64,000 bases of DNA from Candidula unifasciata. Taxonomy: Eukaryota; Mollusca; Gastropoda; Stylommatophora; Geomitridae. The stretch is from the NCBI GenBank assembly GCA_905116865.2, contig CAJHNH020001120.1, positions 82,501-146,500 of the forward strand. The letters are read 5' to 3'. The notes under the pieces are model-generated. The model was not told the origin of the DNA and made no database searches. It worked only from the letters and a program-made list of their open reading frames with translations. Made by a program: the position numbers and the translations under genes. Shown in pieces: positions 1-11,261 of this stretch. Position 1 is the first letter of the stretch. Each line of letters opens with the position of its first letter.

Positions 1-186
1 GTCCAGCAAAGAATACGCAACTAAATGTGAATTTGCGAGGGACATTTAGAAAGTAAAGGCCGAAGTGTGTTTGTTCCCAGTGTGCAGTGAAGATAGAAAC
101 ACGAAATATTTCACGTCTGAAATTTGAGTCAGTGATTGTGGCTGAGGCTTCGTAATTCCGAAAAATACAGAATATGTCCTCTAGTT

Positions 187-647
187 TAGGGGTTCTCAAA
201 TTATTTTTCGCTGTGGCACCTTTGTCGGGCTAATCAAATTTCGAGGCACACCTACCCTTAAAGTTGGTTGAATACTTGGGAAGAAAAAAAAAGTGCAAAT
301 TCACTGTTCAGTTGTCTTTAATGTCCACCTCAAAATTTCGCTCAAAATTTAATTACAACTTTACTTATCGACTGCACCTTAACGAAATCAGATAGAGAGG
401 ATCGGTCGCACCTCGAGATAAATATAAGGTCACTTCATAGCACGCTGCCATTGACACTTTAACAAATATTAAACTCTTTACAATAGTGACGAGAGAAGAA
501 GTTTAATTTTAACTCTTTAAGTATCAGCATGCTTTCTTTAAATATTTCAAAATGTTTAGCCCACTTTTCTTGATTTTTACCGCGGCACCCTGTGCATACT
601 CTCGCAGCCCCCTGGGTTGCCGTGGCACCCCGTTTGAGAACCTTCTG
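187..647. mobile_element. Non-autonomous hAT-like element (MITE), 461 bp
   Basis: The element is flanked by a perfect 8-bp direct repeat, CTCTAGTT, at 179-186 and 648-655, which is the target-site duplication length of the hAT superfamily. Its ends are imperfect inverted repeats: the left end reads TAGGGGTTCTCAAA and the reverse complement of the right end reads CAGAAGGTTCTCAAA, a CAG-GGTTCTCAAA type hAT terminus. Both subterminal regions carry GTGGCACC-type motifs. There is no transposase reading frame, so it would have been moved in trans. The hAT assignment follows from the duplication length and terminus. Confidence 0.82.
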
Positions 648-780
648 CTCTAGTTGATCAGTTCCTAGAACTTTTTGACCCTAACAATATAATCATCGTT
701 TGTGTGTGGTCATGCGTGCGGATGGTAGTGAGGGGAGTATGTTCTAAGTCCAGGAGAAGGTATAATTTAGATTTAGCTTG

Positions 781-1047
781 CACCTTAATCCTACCTGCTC
801 AAGATCTACCACTGTAGCACATAGATCTAGCTCTACCCCTCAATCCTACTTGTTCAAGATCTACCATTGTAGCACATAGATCTAGCTCGACTCCTCCATC
901 CTACCTGCTCAAGATCTACCATTGTAGCACAAAGATCTATCTCGACCTCTCAATCCTACCTGCTCAAGATCTACCACTGTAGCACATAGATCTATCTCGA
1001 CCTCTAAATCCTACCTGCCCAAGATCTACCATTGTAACACAAGAATC
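781..1047. repeat. Minisatellite, about 60-bp unit, 4-5 copies
   Basis: Each unit contains CCTACCTGCTCAAGATCTAC followed by a conserved GTAGCACA-AGATCTA block. Units differ by scattered substitutions and the last one is the most diverged. No coding frame is maintained. Confidence 0.85.
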
Positions 1048-1439
1048 TGTTTTCTGTCAGAGGTCAGCAACTCGCTACAGAACTGCTCTCCTCGGAGTTT
1101 TTCTGAAATGACCCTCTATCATAACCCAGATGCTCTGTCTCTATTGCTGTGATGTCTAACTCATCCATCACGTCTTCAATCCATCCGTGTCGTTGGTTCC
1201 TTTTCTCCACTTTCTTTGAACATTTCACGTTCTGATTACCTTCTCCGGGCCTTCATGTCATTTTTAAACGCCGAAATATTTAAATGTCCTTACATTTATT
1301 TGTGTTAATAATCAGTCTTGTTCAATGTCAACTTTTTTTCTGTCTTTACAGACAGGTTTGCAGATTTTTTTTTTTTTTTTCCCTCTCTGGAAAAAAAAAG
1401 AAGAAAATATGCCGGTCATCGTCATCAGTTTTCACTTCT
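1048..1439. other. Unassigned sequence
   Basis: No gene or recognisable repeat apart from a T run followed by an A run near 1365-1400. The region downstream is the 3' end of a minus-strand retrotransposon fragment. Confidence 0.5.
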
Positions 1440-1850
1440 GCCGTTAAGAGTTGTGGGGAGGATCAGTTTGCGATCCATTGCTTTACGGGTAGCAATGGCT
1501 ACTGTCATTCCGTGTCTATGTAGAAGCTCTTTAATGTCATCAGTCCGTGTTCTCCTAGGGCGGCCTCTTGCTTTCACTTCAGATCATGTTGTGTGCTGCT
1601 AGTTGTCCTGGCTGCATTCTAACTAAGTGACCAAATCATTTGATCTTCTGTATCTTAGTGAATTTGCTGCATGGTGTTGTTCCTACAGTCTGTCTGATCA
1701 ATATCTTTTCATAACTTTGTCTCAGATGGTTAATTTAGTGGCTTTTCTCTGGCATCTCATTTCACAGGTGTCAATTTTACGCAGGTTAGTCTGTGATAAT
1801 GTCCACTTTTAGCACTGGTAGCACAGTGTTGGTATGAATATGCTGTTTAT
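1440..1850 (-). pseudogene. Non-LTR retrotransposon RT C-terminal tail, broken
   Basis: Reading the minus strand in changing frames gives the usual tail of an RTE-like ORF2 downstream of the polymerase: a CEMRC motif (usually CEMRCLR), a degraded DKV segment, then an intact stretch beginning ARGRPRRTRTDDIKELLHRH and continuing about 25 more residues to a stop. Stops and frameshifts separate the blocks. The polymerase core with its FADD motif is absent, so the copy is 5' truncated, as is typical of target-primed reverse transcription. It differs from the GTEPILDYI family seen elsewhere in the window. Confidence 0.7.
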
Positions 1851-2164
1851 AATCTGTTTCTTGGCACTCATACTTATGTTTGGATGTCTTAATAATGGTG
1901 TCAGTTGGTATTATAAGTGCCCTGCCTCGCTTTGGGGGAGGGAGAGAGAGAGAGGGGGGGGGGGGTTTCCAAGATGGCGGAGTAAACAGTGTTGACTGAT
2001 TCAGGAAGGTAAAAAATGTTTTGGTGTGTGTTAAAGATGCCGGCGAACACCACATAGTGTCCCATAAAGGTGCCGGTGCTCACTACACAGTTGTCGATTC
2101 TATTTCCGCAGTGTTGAAAACAATTGATGCATACAACAGGCGCATGTGCTTGCTACCTACGGTT
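1851..2164. other. Unassigned, with a GA/G-rich tract
   Basis: Contains a purine tract ending in a G run at about 1935-1966, directly followed by AAGATGGCGGA, which resembles a YY1-type site. No gene is seen. Confidence 0.4.
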
Positions 2165-2750
2165 ACGTACCACCAGAAAAAGAAAGTATATTTTTCTTTC
2201 AGTGTTTTTATTTTAGAAATCTAATTTCACATTTACATTACATTTCTTTGGCGTTCGCCATCAAAACGACGTTTAGCACGCTGGGCTGTTTTTGGCAGGT
2301 AGTCTATGTGATAACACCTTCCTCCAGAATACATCTGATTTTTATAAATTTTTAACTGATGTCTTCTTACGGCATGCTTGTTAAGGTGCAGTGGGACTTC
2401 CACCCTTTCCCAATACTGTTGCGTACCACCAGAAAAAGAAAGTATATTTTTCTTTCAGTGTTTTTATTTTAGAAATCTAATTTCACATTTACATTACATT
2501 TCTTTGGCGTTCGCCGTCAAAACGACGTTTAGCACGCTGGGCTGTTTTGGGATGATATGGATAGAATCAGGTAGTCTATGTGATAAGAGCACCTTTATCC
2601 TTATAGAATTGGCATCTGATTTTTGTATAAATTTTTAACTGATGGCTTTACGGCTTACCTGTATAGAGGGAAAAGGTTGGCCGACTGGATAGAGCCACAA
2701 GGCTGTTATGTTTCTTGTTAAGGTGCAGTGGGTCTTCCATGGTCCCTTCC
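2165..2750. repeat. Tandem segmental duplication, about 250-bp offset
   Basis: A block of about 130 bp from 2165 to 2295 recurs almost without change at 2414 to 2545, starting GTACCACCAGAAAAAGAAAG. The following sequence (AGTCTATGTGATAA, then ATTTTTAACTGATG, then TTAAGGTGCAGTGGG) is also shared but more diverged and interrupted in the second copy. No protein is evident; the short open frames of the two copies simply mirror each other. Confidence 0.8.
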
Positions 2751-3104
2751 CATCTCTAGTTGGGGCTCTGAAACCAATACCAGAGAACTGTACTTTTAAA
2801 TGCCTATATGTACTGTCCGATTTGTCAAACGCCCACTTTTCATTGCAGAACATTTCAACAGGACATACACTCCTTTATTACTCTGTTTTTGTTGCTGTGT
2901 CCATTCCAGTCGATGCGCGGTTTAATTGCTTTCGTTTTTGCAGAGCAATATTTCTTATTTCTTCTTTTTTAAAATTTCTTCGACATCATCTGTCTTCTGT
3001 CAGCATTGATAGAGGAAATGTTGGGCATTAGAAACCTGTTATGTTTCCAGTTTTGGATGTTTTTTTTTTTTTTTTTCATTATTAATTTAAAAAAAAAAAA
3101 AATT

Positions 3105-3322
3105 AAGGAAAGACTGGCTGAATGGATAGAACACAAGACTTTTATGTTTCCTGTATAGAGGAAAGGTTGGCCGAATGGATAGAACACAAGGCTGTTATGT
3201 TCCCTGTATAGAGGAAAAGGTTTGCCGAATGGATAGAGCACAAGGCTGTTATGTTTCCTGTATAGAGGAAAGGTTTGCCGAATGGATAGAGCACAAGGCT
3301 GTTATGTTTCCTGAAAAAAGAG
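3105..3322. repeat. Tandem array, 53-54-bp unit with tRNA-like A box, 4 copies
   Basis: Each unit contains TTGGCCGAATGGATAGA or TTTGCCGAATGGATAGA, close to the A box of tRNA-Leu/Ser (TGGCCGAGTGG), followed by AAGGCTGTTATGTT and TGTATAGAGGAAA. A solitary related unit lies at about 2650-2712. No B box is present, so the array looks like a tandem expansion of the head of a tRNA-derived SINE. Confidence 0.75.
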
Positions 3323-3914
3323 ACAGGTATTCTTCGCGTATGTGGAAACAAGACATTGCAGATGTAATGGCTACGAAAGCACATAGGCCTGGAGAAAAGG
3401 CTAGAGAGAGAGAGAGAGAGACTTTCAGGTGTTCTGTGAGGAGAGCGACGTTCTGTAAAAGACCTACTCAACCATGATGATAATGATGATGCTGGTTTCC
3501 ATATTTCTTAAAATGTGGCCTTCAAGAAATGTAAAGTTGCCCGGTTTAAACACAAAAAGTTGCCCTTTGATATTCTGTCAACAAGGAAATCTCTGACAGC
3601 CTCTTTTTGGAGGCAACTCCCCGGGGCAGGGGCTTGTGGGAATTACCACAAGAGCCGGCCATTTCCGCCACTGGAGCTGGGAGAAATTGCATGGAAATGT
3701 TTCGTCTGTTTCAGAATTTTAATCGGCATTCCCCCCCCCCCTTTTTTTTTGGGGGGGGGGGGGGAATGTCTCCTAATGGTTTTGTCCTACTTAAGAAATA
3801 TAAGGATGTGATGGTTCTAAATGGAAATTCTTTTGTTCTAGCTTTTCAATTTAATCCACTGAAGTGTCCCTAAAAAGCTTAACGAAAAGGGGAAAATAAT
3901 GGGGAAGGTGACAT
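3323..3914. other. Unassigned, with homopolymer runs
   Basis: No gene is supported. A short GA run lies at 3404-3421 and adjoining C, T and G runs lie at 3730-3764. The 88-98 residue open frames crossing this area have no recognisable domain. Confidence 0.5.
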
Positions 3915-4435
3915 GCACAGAAACAATCCGACGCTTTTGCGGAGACAAAAGTCGACATACGACATCAATCGAAATGCAGCATCAAAGTAAATGAGGCAAA
4001 CTTCAAGCAAGTTGGTATATTTAAATCCTTGGGTACGATGATAGCATTAGTTGGAAGATGTATTGTAGAATAGCTTAAGCAAAGGCAGCATTTTTTTAAT
4101 GAAGAATATCTCATGCAATCTGTATTTGTCAATTGAGACAAGAAAAGGAATGCTTAAAAGCTAAAAAAAATTATATCTTGATGTACGAAAGAATACCCCC
4201 TACAGATAAAAAGAGTAATGAAGACGTCTTGAAAGAACCTGACTCACGAAGAGAACTTATTGCCAGAAAGAGACAATCTACATTCTTTGGTCATGTGATT
4301 AGAACGATGAAACTGGAGAACATCGTGGCAATAGAAAAGATGGACGGGAAGAGAAGCTGCAGGAGACCGAGAGAAAAGATGCCGGACAGTTTGACATCAT
4401 GGCAGAGTTGGTTGAATGTACACAAGACAGACTAG
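3915..4435 (+). pseudogene. Non-LTR retrotransposon RT C-terminal fragment (FFGHVIR family)
   Basis: Broken frames encode KVNEANFKQVG-FKSLGTMI, the FKYLG block that follows the polymerase core. A continuous frame at 4133-4435 then gives ARKRQSTFFGHVIRT, KRSCRRPREKMPDSL and a WQSW segment. FFGHVIR, a basic GRPR-like block and a DSLT-W motif are the normal order in the C-terminal region of RTE-like ORF2 proteins. Stops and frameshifts are present and the FADD catalytic motif is missing. Relatives lie at 52570-52800 and 63090-63265 on the other strand. Confidence 0.72.
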
Positions 4436-4799
4436 CAACGATACCTGGTTCGACCTATTCTGGTACCTATTTCCATCTGCATCAAAATGGTGGCCATTCT
4501 AGTTTCTTTTTTCCGCAGTACGCATGCAGCCATAAACATTTTCCCGGACATCACTCCTGGCAACAGACAAAATATCTCTCCAAGCGCATCTCATTTAGGC
4601 CAGTTTTAGCAACGCCTGTGTCGCCAAGTTATTCACAAGTATGAACAAAGATGGATCCCTAAAATGAAATTTAGCAATATAATGTCATAAAGATTGATGC
4701 TGGTAACACGGATTTCCATAAAACACGTAGATTATTTTCGGTTCGATTATCAATCTTTCCTAGTATGGATTGTCGCTCACATTTGCTGATACTGTAGAA
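4436..4799. other. Unassigned sequence
   Basis: Nothing recognisable after the end of the RT fragment. Confidence 0.4.
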
Positions 4800-5128
4800 C
4801 AGTGATTTTCAACATTTTTTCTTCAGGTGGCACCTAATGGAATATATGGCAAAACCCACATCAACCCAATTTCCCTCTAAATAAAAAAAAAAAATAAAAA
4901 AAATAAAATAAAAAAAGTCATGAATCAGCCTCTCCAGTGAAGGCCCTCTTTGACTGGCACTGCGACACTTCCAGTAACTCAAACTAATATGTTTTAATAC
5001 CAGACGCTCCGATTTTTGTTTGCCTGTCGGGGTTCCCGCTCTTCTTTTTATCTTTCTTCTCTGTGTATCCCCTCGTCTTTTCTCTTTCTGTCGTCTCGGA
5101 TGCTTGCTGAAGATGTTATCAAGCACAG
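4800..5128. mobile_element. Possible hAT-like MITE remnant
   Basis: The left edge reads CAGTGATTTTCAACATTTTT, which fits a hAT terminus, followed by GGTGGCACCT. A weakly matching inverted end lies near 5109-5128. The flanking 8-mers do not match, so any target duplication has decayed or the right end is wrong. Confidence 0.3.
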
Positions 5129-5828
5129 AGCACGAACACCGTAGCTCCGGCGATAAATCTGTCTAGTTTCAAGTATAAAATCCATAGAAGCTAAATGTCA
5201 GTGCAGGAAGTAAACGGTCACCTTAGTACTGCTTGCACTGCTATGGAAGAGGCAGAGATTGTCCAGAAGGAGTCCATACTCCTGGCGCTGCCCCTCACGA
5301 CGAGCAGACGTTCCACGCTTGCGACTGCACAACCCCCCAGCCATTCAGCCCATTGGCACGTAGTGTATTGAAGTATTTAGGGGATGAAAGATTAACGCTT
5401 CACCCAGATTTATGCAAACGTTCCCAAAGTCGACGTTTTCTACCTGAGAGTACATAACCAATACAGTTCACATAGTCACATCTATGTCTAACACTCTGTC
5501 ACTGGTATCACGTCAACACATCAGGAAGCATATGTCATAGTGATTCAGTCAATTTTATCAATCGGCAAACATATAGGGACGACGATCGCTGGCAAACATG
5601 TGAATAATAACGTTCATTGAACGTTCAAATTCTCCAAGGTCATAAACAATACACATACCCACACACCCAAGGCAAGTACGTCCATATGAGTCCGTCACCT
5701 ATTGCTGACAGAAGGGCACTGTCTGCTTCACGAGTAACCTTCAGCGGATAACTTCCGAATCTCGCAATTCCGTAAAAGCTGCGGGTATCCGTGAAGGTGT
5801 ACAACCACTTGTTTAGCGTGGACCCTTT
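5129..5828. other. Unassigned sequence
   Basis: No RNA gene, repeat or recognisable coding sequence was found. The 74-residue frame at 5233-5457 has no domain I recognise. Confidence 0.5.
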
Positions 5829-6088
5829 GCACTCGTCGATTTCCTCACTTTCTAACGTAGACCAACGTCACTCATCGAGCACTCGTCACTTTCCTCACTT
5901 TCTAACGTAGACCAACGTCACTCATCGAGCACTCGTCACTTTCCTCACTTTCTAACGTAGACCATCGTCACTCATCGAGCACTCGTCACTTTCCTCACTT
6001 TCTAACGTAGACCATCGTCACTCATCGAGCACTCGTCACTTTCCTCACTTTCTAACGTAGACCATCGTCACTCATCGAGCACTCGTCA
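5829..6088. repeat. Minisatellite, 50-bp unit, 5 copies
   Basis: The motif TTCCTCACTTTCTAACGTAG recurs at exact 50-bp spacing, followed by ACCAACGTCACTCATCGAGC or ACCATCGTCACTCATCGAGC. The last three units share the T variant, so the array homogenised in two blocks. Confidence 0.92.
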
Positions 6089-7109
6089 CCATCCTAATTA
6101 TCATCATCATCTAGCGTCTTTTAGACTGGTGCATGCGATCCCGATTCTGTACTCTGGTACAACTGAACAGCAAATGAATTTAACACGCAACACGAAGGCA
6201 TACCCGAGACTTGATTTAAAAAAAAAAATCGAGGTTGTCTCTTTAAGATCCGCTGTCTTTTTGTGCCTGTTCAGTCAGATATAACGGTCTTGACCGCAGA
6301 GTGGTATTTCTATGGGTTTGCAGTAAACAACAACATGAGCGTCAAACCGTTCAGAAAGAAACGGTACACTATTTAGAGTTAAATAACCTTATAAACCCAT
6401 CAACTGTAAACTAACAATGGGCTTTGTTGTCACATCCTGTAAGGGATATGCCCCCAGCTTCAACCTATTTTAGAATCGAATTCTGCTATTTGAGAAAAAT
6501 CTTGGTAAAAATAAACTGAAAAAACAAGAATCACTTCTTGCAGGGCAATGATTTCCGCGCAAGAAGATAAAAAGAGTGTGATTACACTCCCGACCAGAAC
6601 AAAATCCCATGTTCACATAAATCACGATGTGGAAATGGTATTTTCCCAGAGTTTAAACTCTGGTTATATTGCTTTATGATCCCATGCACTTCCGCCATGA
6701 CCACAGAAAATCTGCATTTTGCTCGAGGCAGCGAGACAATTTATTTCTGAATAATCTCTTCTTCTGTCCGTCTCACTATGGCGGGGGAATGATGTCTGCA
6801 CTATGGCGAGGAAATGAATTCTGCTGGTTGCTTATCTCATTTCCAAACCACTATTATTGTTGTGGCAGGAAATTCATTTTGGCGTGTTTCACTTTTGAAG
6901 TTTGTTTCGTTGCTTTCCTTGTAGATTGTTTATGAAATCCACGGAGAAATACAAAATGCGAAGCCAAACTCGAGGCATAACTGATACAGAAAAGTAATAT
7001 TCAAGGCATAGAGCGCTTCAAAATATTACTTACATTCGTGTGTGTGCTTGCTTTTGAGCTTTTCTTCTCATTTTTGTTGTTCTTATTCTTGTAGTAGTTG
7101 TTTTTAATA
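6089..7109. other. Unassigned sequence
   Basis: About 1 kb of ordinary-complexity sequence with no convincing coding frame or RNA gene. The 88-residue frame at 6669-6935 has no recognisable domain. Confidence 0.5.
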
Positions 7110-7202
<93 letters not shown>

Positions 7203-7206
7203 CAGT

Positions 7207-7295
<89 letters not shown>

Positions 7296-7376
7296 AGCAG
7301 CAGCAGCAGTAGTAGTTGCTGTTTGTATTGTTGTTGTAGGAGCAGAAGGAGAAGCAGCAGCAGCAGCAGCCGCAGC

Positions 7377-7475
<99 letters not shown>

Positions 7476-7480
7476 TGCAG
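7110..7480. repeat. AGT/AGC trinucleotide microsatellite
   Basis: Long AGT arrays are interrupted by AGC blocks at about 7201-7235, 7295-7310 and 7354-7378. Open frames of 165-181 residues here are poly-Ser, poly-Leu or poly-Arg artefacts. Confidence 0.95.
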
Positions 7481-7507
7481 TAGTTGTTGTTGTTGTTGTT
7501 GTTCTGC

Positions 7508-7640
7508 TTTTTCTTCTTCTTCTTCTTCTTCTTCTTCTTCTTCTTCTTCTTCTTCTTCTTCTTCTTCTTCTTCTTCTTCTTCTTCTTCTTCTTCTTCTTC
7601 TTCTTCTTCTTCTTCTTCTTCTTCTTCTTCTTCTTCTTCC
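7508..7640. repeat. TTC/GAA trinucleotide microsatellite
   Basis: Nearly pure TTC units follow a short TTG block at about 7486-7503. No retrotransposon 3' end is recognisable next to this array, unlike several others in the window. Confidence 0.95.
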
Positions 7641-7946
7641 TCTTCTCATCTTCTTCTTTTCCTACTTTTTCTTTTTCTTCTTATAATTATTGTTATTATT
7701 TTCATTATTATTATTCTTTTGTTTACTATCATAATCATTTCTTTTTTCTTTTTCGTCGTCGTTTTTCAACCTCAACCTACTAACATACTATCATGGCTAC
7801 CTAGCTACAAACACCCCTGAATTTTCTGGTCTGTAATCATATTTCAACTGAACATTGCATGCGCGCCTGAGTGTCGTTTATCCTCACAAAGCGGCGACCT
7901 GAACAATGTGACACTCTCAGATCAGAAGATCTCAAACTGAATGACA

Positions 7947-8456
7947 GCCCACCAGGACCTGAAGGTCTGACGTCTTGAGCCCACCAGGACCTTAAGGTCT
8001 GACGTCTTGAGCCCACCAGGACCTAAAGGTCTGACGTCTGAAGCGCCACAGGACCGAAGGTCTGACGTCTTGAGCCTGACAGGATCTGATGGTCAGACGT
8101 CTTAAGCCCACCAGGACCTGAAGGTCTGTCGTCTTGAGCCCAACAGGACCTGAATGTCTGACGTCTTGAGCCCAAGAGGGCCTGAAGGTCTTACTTCTTG
8201 AGCCCAATAGGACCTGAAGGTCTGACGTCTTGAGCCCAACAGGACCTGAAGGTCTGACGTCTTGAGCCCAAGAGGGCCTGAAGGTCTTACTTCTTGAGCC
8301 CAATAGGACCTGAAGGTCTGACGTCTCAAGCTCATCAGGACCTGAAGGTCTGACGTCTGGAGACCACCGGGACCTGAAGGTCTAATGTCTTGAGCCCAAC
8401 AGGACCTGAAGGTCTGACGTCTTGAGCCCAACAGGACCTGAAGGTCTGACGTCTCG
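7947..8456. repeat. Minisatellite, 32-bp unit, about 16 copies
   Basis: The unit is built on AGGACCTGAAGGTCTGACGT then CTTGAGCCCA. A 96-bp higher-order unit occurs twice: the variant CCCAAGAGGGCCTGAAGGTC starts at 8171 and again at 8267, each followed by the same two neighbouring variants. Because 32 is not a multiple of three, translations cycle through frames; open frames here are not genes. Confidence 0.95.
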
Positions 8457-8643
8457 TGCACACCAAGTCAAGCCCAGAATCCCTGTTCCTCCTCTAAAGA
8501 AGTTGCAATTAAGGCTCCCTAATGGTCAGACTGACCGGACGTCATCTTCAGTGACATGCACGAATGAATCTTGAAGTGAACACCGGGAACATCCGCGTTT
8601 TATTCATCAAGATACAACCACAAGTGCTGAGCACCGTTAGAAT

Positions 8644-8799
8644 CGGGGCTTTTTTTTTCTGGCAGTGCGCAGTACCGGTACCGCTTTTTGAGACATCATC
8701 TATTTTCGAACTCTACTGTAATAGATAGTTCTGATGTTTACTGCACCTTTTTAGACACATTATGCTACATATCGCCCCCCCCCCCCGAAAAAAGCCCTG
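8644..8799. mobile_element. hAT-like MITE, 156 bp
   Basis: The left end CGGGGCTTTTTTTTTCTGG and the inverted right end CAGGGCTTTTTTCGG form terminal inverted repeats. The flanks carry 8-bp direct repeats differing at one base: GTTAGAAT at 8636-8643 and GCTAGAAT at 8800-8807. No coding sequence is present. Eight-bp duplications and CAGGG-type ends are characteristic of hAT elements. Confidence 0.68.
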
Positions 8800-8865
8800 G
8801 CTAGAATCATGAACATTTCTAAATCTTACCTTCACTTGTGTTTTCTATTGTGTGGACTCTGTAGA

Positions 8866-9000
8866 GAAGAGGCTGGCCGAACGGTTAACAGTACCAGACT
8901 CTCATAGGAGAGGCCAAGGTTCCAATCCAAGTCATAAATTTTGTTTCTATCCAGGATAACAATAAAATCCTAACCAGCACTGTCACTGGCGACAGCCCTA
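8866..9000 (+). mobile_element. tRNA-derived SINE-like fragment
   Basis: An A-box-like TGGCCGAACGGTTAACAG at 8874-8891 and a B-box-like GGTTCCAATCC at 8918-8928 are spaced as in tRNA-Leu/Ser. No acceptor stem can be formed, so it is not a functional tRNA gene. Unrelated sequence and C runs follow. Confidence 0.6.
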
Positions 9001-9770
9001 AAATGACCCAAAAAGACCCCCCCCCCCCCCTTTTCCCCGCCCACACCCCCGATCCCACCCCTTTTTTTTCCCACCGCAAAAACAAAGAGGCAAATTCAGG
9101 CTTATGTGGCAGTTTATTAATTTAACAAAACAAAAAACCAAAAGAAAACAAATTGTGTCTTTTTATTGCTACTTCTTTACATTATTTACAATAAATTCCT
9201 AGAGGTGTCTATCAATTCCCCCCTCCCGTCTTCCAACAACTTCAACAGTTTTGTTCACGTTCGTGACTTCTGCAAATATTTACTTCCAGTTATAATGAAA
9301 ACATTTCCTGGCCGTTCCACCGCCATTGTGTTACTTTCTTGTTATTATTCGAACAAATCAGAAACTGACATGGCGGCGGTTTCCGCCCTGGCGCGGATGA
9401 AGATATTCCATTGATTTTCTGTCACATCCTCAGATTTTCTGTCCGTTTCGTTTAAAAATTCCGCACACATTTGAATGAACCGCCAAGTAGCTGCCATGTT
9501 GGAGCCTGTAATGACATTCTTGTTTCTTTTTCAAACAGCCATGTCTGAGGGAATTTTGCTTTATTTGCATCTACTTAAACCGGATGTCAATTACGATTAG
9601 AGGAGGGAAGAAGAATGTTGAAGATTTCATTTTCGTGGCGTTTAATGCAATTACACAACGGGGGAATGTAATTATATACACAAAATTCCGGTCTAAATAT
9701 TTAACAAAAGACCTAAATATGAGTGCATGCACATATTTTCAAAGCATGTGTTTTACTGTATTATCTTTAT
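9001..9770. other. Unassigned sequence
   Basis: No supported gene. GC-richer patches at 9310-9400 contain CCGCCATTGTG and ATGGCGGCGG and might be regulatory, but nothing decisive is seen. Confidence 0.4.
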
Positions 9771-9775
9771 CATTT

Positions 9776-9900
9776 CCATCACCATCACAAACATCATCTC
9801 AACCAACATCTCCACCAACACCACCATCATCAGCAGCATCATCATCATCGCCGCCACCATCACCACTACCAGCTCCGCCAATATCATCATCATCCTTGTG
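9776..9900. repeat. CAT/CAC-rich simple repeat
   Basis: Imperfect CAC and CAT triplets; the histidine- and isoleucine-rich frames here are low-complexity translations. Confidence 0.8.
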
Positions 9901-9984
9901 GTTGTCACCATCCTCATTATATCGAGCCGTTATAATACATAACAGATCAACTATAACAACATTATCAATTATTGTTAGATAATA

Positions 9985-10685
9985 AAGTATAACTAGATCA
10001 TCAAATATTTGTAGATCATCAAATATTACAATTCATCAAAAATTATTAGATTATCAATTATTATAAAATCATTAAATATTATAAGTTCATACCTTATTCC
10101 TAGATCATCAAATAATATTAGAAATTCAATAAAATTACGTCATCAATTAATATTAGATTATCAACTTTTATCAGATCATCACTTATTACTAGGTTATCAA
10201 TTATTACCAGATCGTCAGTTATTATTATATGATCAATTATTATTAGATAATCAGCTATTATAAGATCACGAATATTTTTTTACTTCATCAAATACTATGA
10301 GATCATCAAATATAACTAGATCATCAAATATAACTAGATCATCAAATATAACTAGATCATCAAATATAACTAGATCATCAAATAAACTAGATCATCAAAT
10401 ATAACTAGATCATCAAATATAACTAGATCATCAAATATAACTAGATCATCAAATAACTAGATCATCAAATAACTAGATCATCAAATATAACTAGATCATT
10501 GAATAACAAGATCATCAAATATAACTAGATCATCAAATATAACTAGATCATTGAATAACTAGATCATCAAATAACTAGATCATCAAATATAACTAGATCA
10601 TCAAATATAACTAGATCATCAAATAACTAGATCATCAAATATAACTAGATCATCAAATATAACTAGATCATCAAATATAACTAGA
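9985..10685. repeat. Minisatellite, 18-bp unit (CTAGATCATCAAATATAA)
   Basis: From about 10299 to 10685 the 18-bp unit is nearly perfect, with shortened variants lacking the ATA triplet and a TTG variant. From 9985 to 10298 the same ATCATCAA and AGATCAT motifs occur in a diverged form, giving a decay gradient toward the left edge. Confidence 0.93.
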
Positions 10686-10938
10686 CCACCACCATCATCA
10701 ACCTCACCATCATAGCGTGACATCATCAGTCACATATTGCTCGCCAGTCGTCTCATACTTTCTGTTCTTTCTTGTGCAATCCTTTCGACATCATGGATGG
10801 AATCCACTCGACTTCTATCATACAGTCTCCAGTACTATGGACGCTGCTCTTGCCTTTTGTGTTGGCATTTTAGTGTGTCTATCAGTCAGTTCCTCCAGCT
10901 CTACGATCTTGATCTACGTTACTGCCCAGATTTCTGTC

Positions 10939-10996
10939 AACGGTAATCTAATTTCTCGAGAAATCGGATATCATTAAGAGAAATTAGATTACCGTT
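10939..10996. repeat. Perfect inverted repeat, 19-bp arms, 20-bp loop
   Basis: The left arm AACGGTAATCTAATTTCTC (10939-10957) is the exact reverse complement of 10978-10996. It could form a stable hairpin or cruciform. There is no flanking duplication that would mark it as a small foldback transposon. Confidence 0.9.
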
Positions 10997-11127
10997 CAGT
11001 TAGTTTATTCTCATTATCTGCGTCTTTCATTTATGGATTTAGATTTAACAGAGTTGTTAGTTTATTTTTAGTATCAAATGATGCAGGAGGCTGAGGGGAA
11101 AAAAGGGAATGGTGGGGCGGGGAGCGG

Positions 11128-11178
11128 GGGGGGGGGGGGGGGGCAAAGAGAAGAGAACGAAAAATGATGATAAGAATA

Positions 11179-11261
<83 letters not shown>

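Noticed and set aside
4800..5128. A confident hAT element
   Set aside because: The left end is good, but the right end matches weakly and no target duplication exists; kept only as a low-confidence feature.
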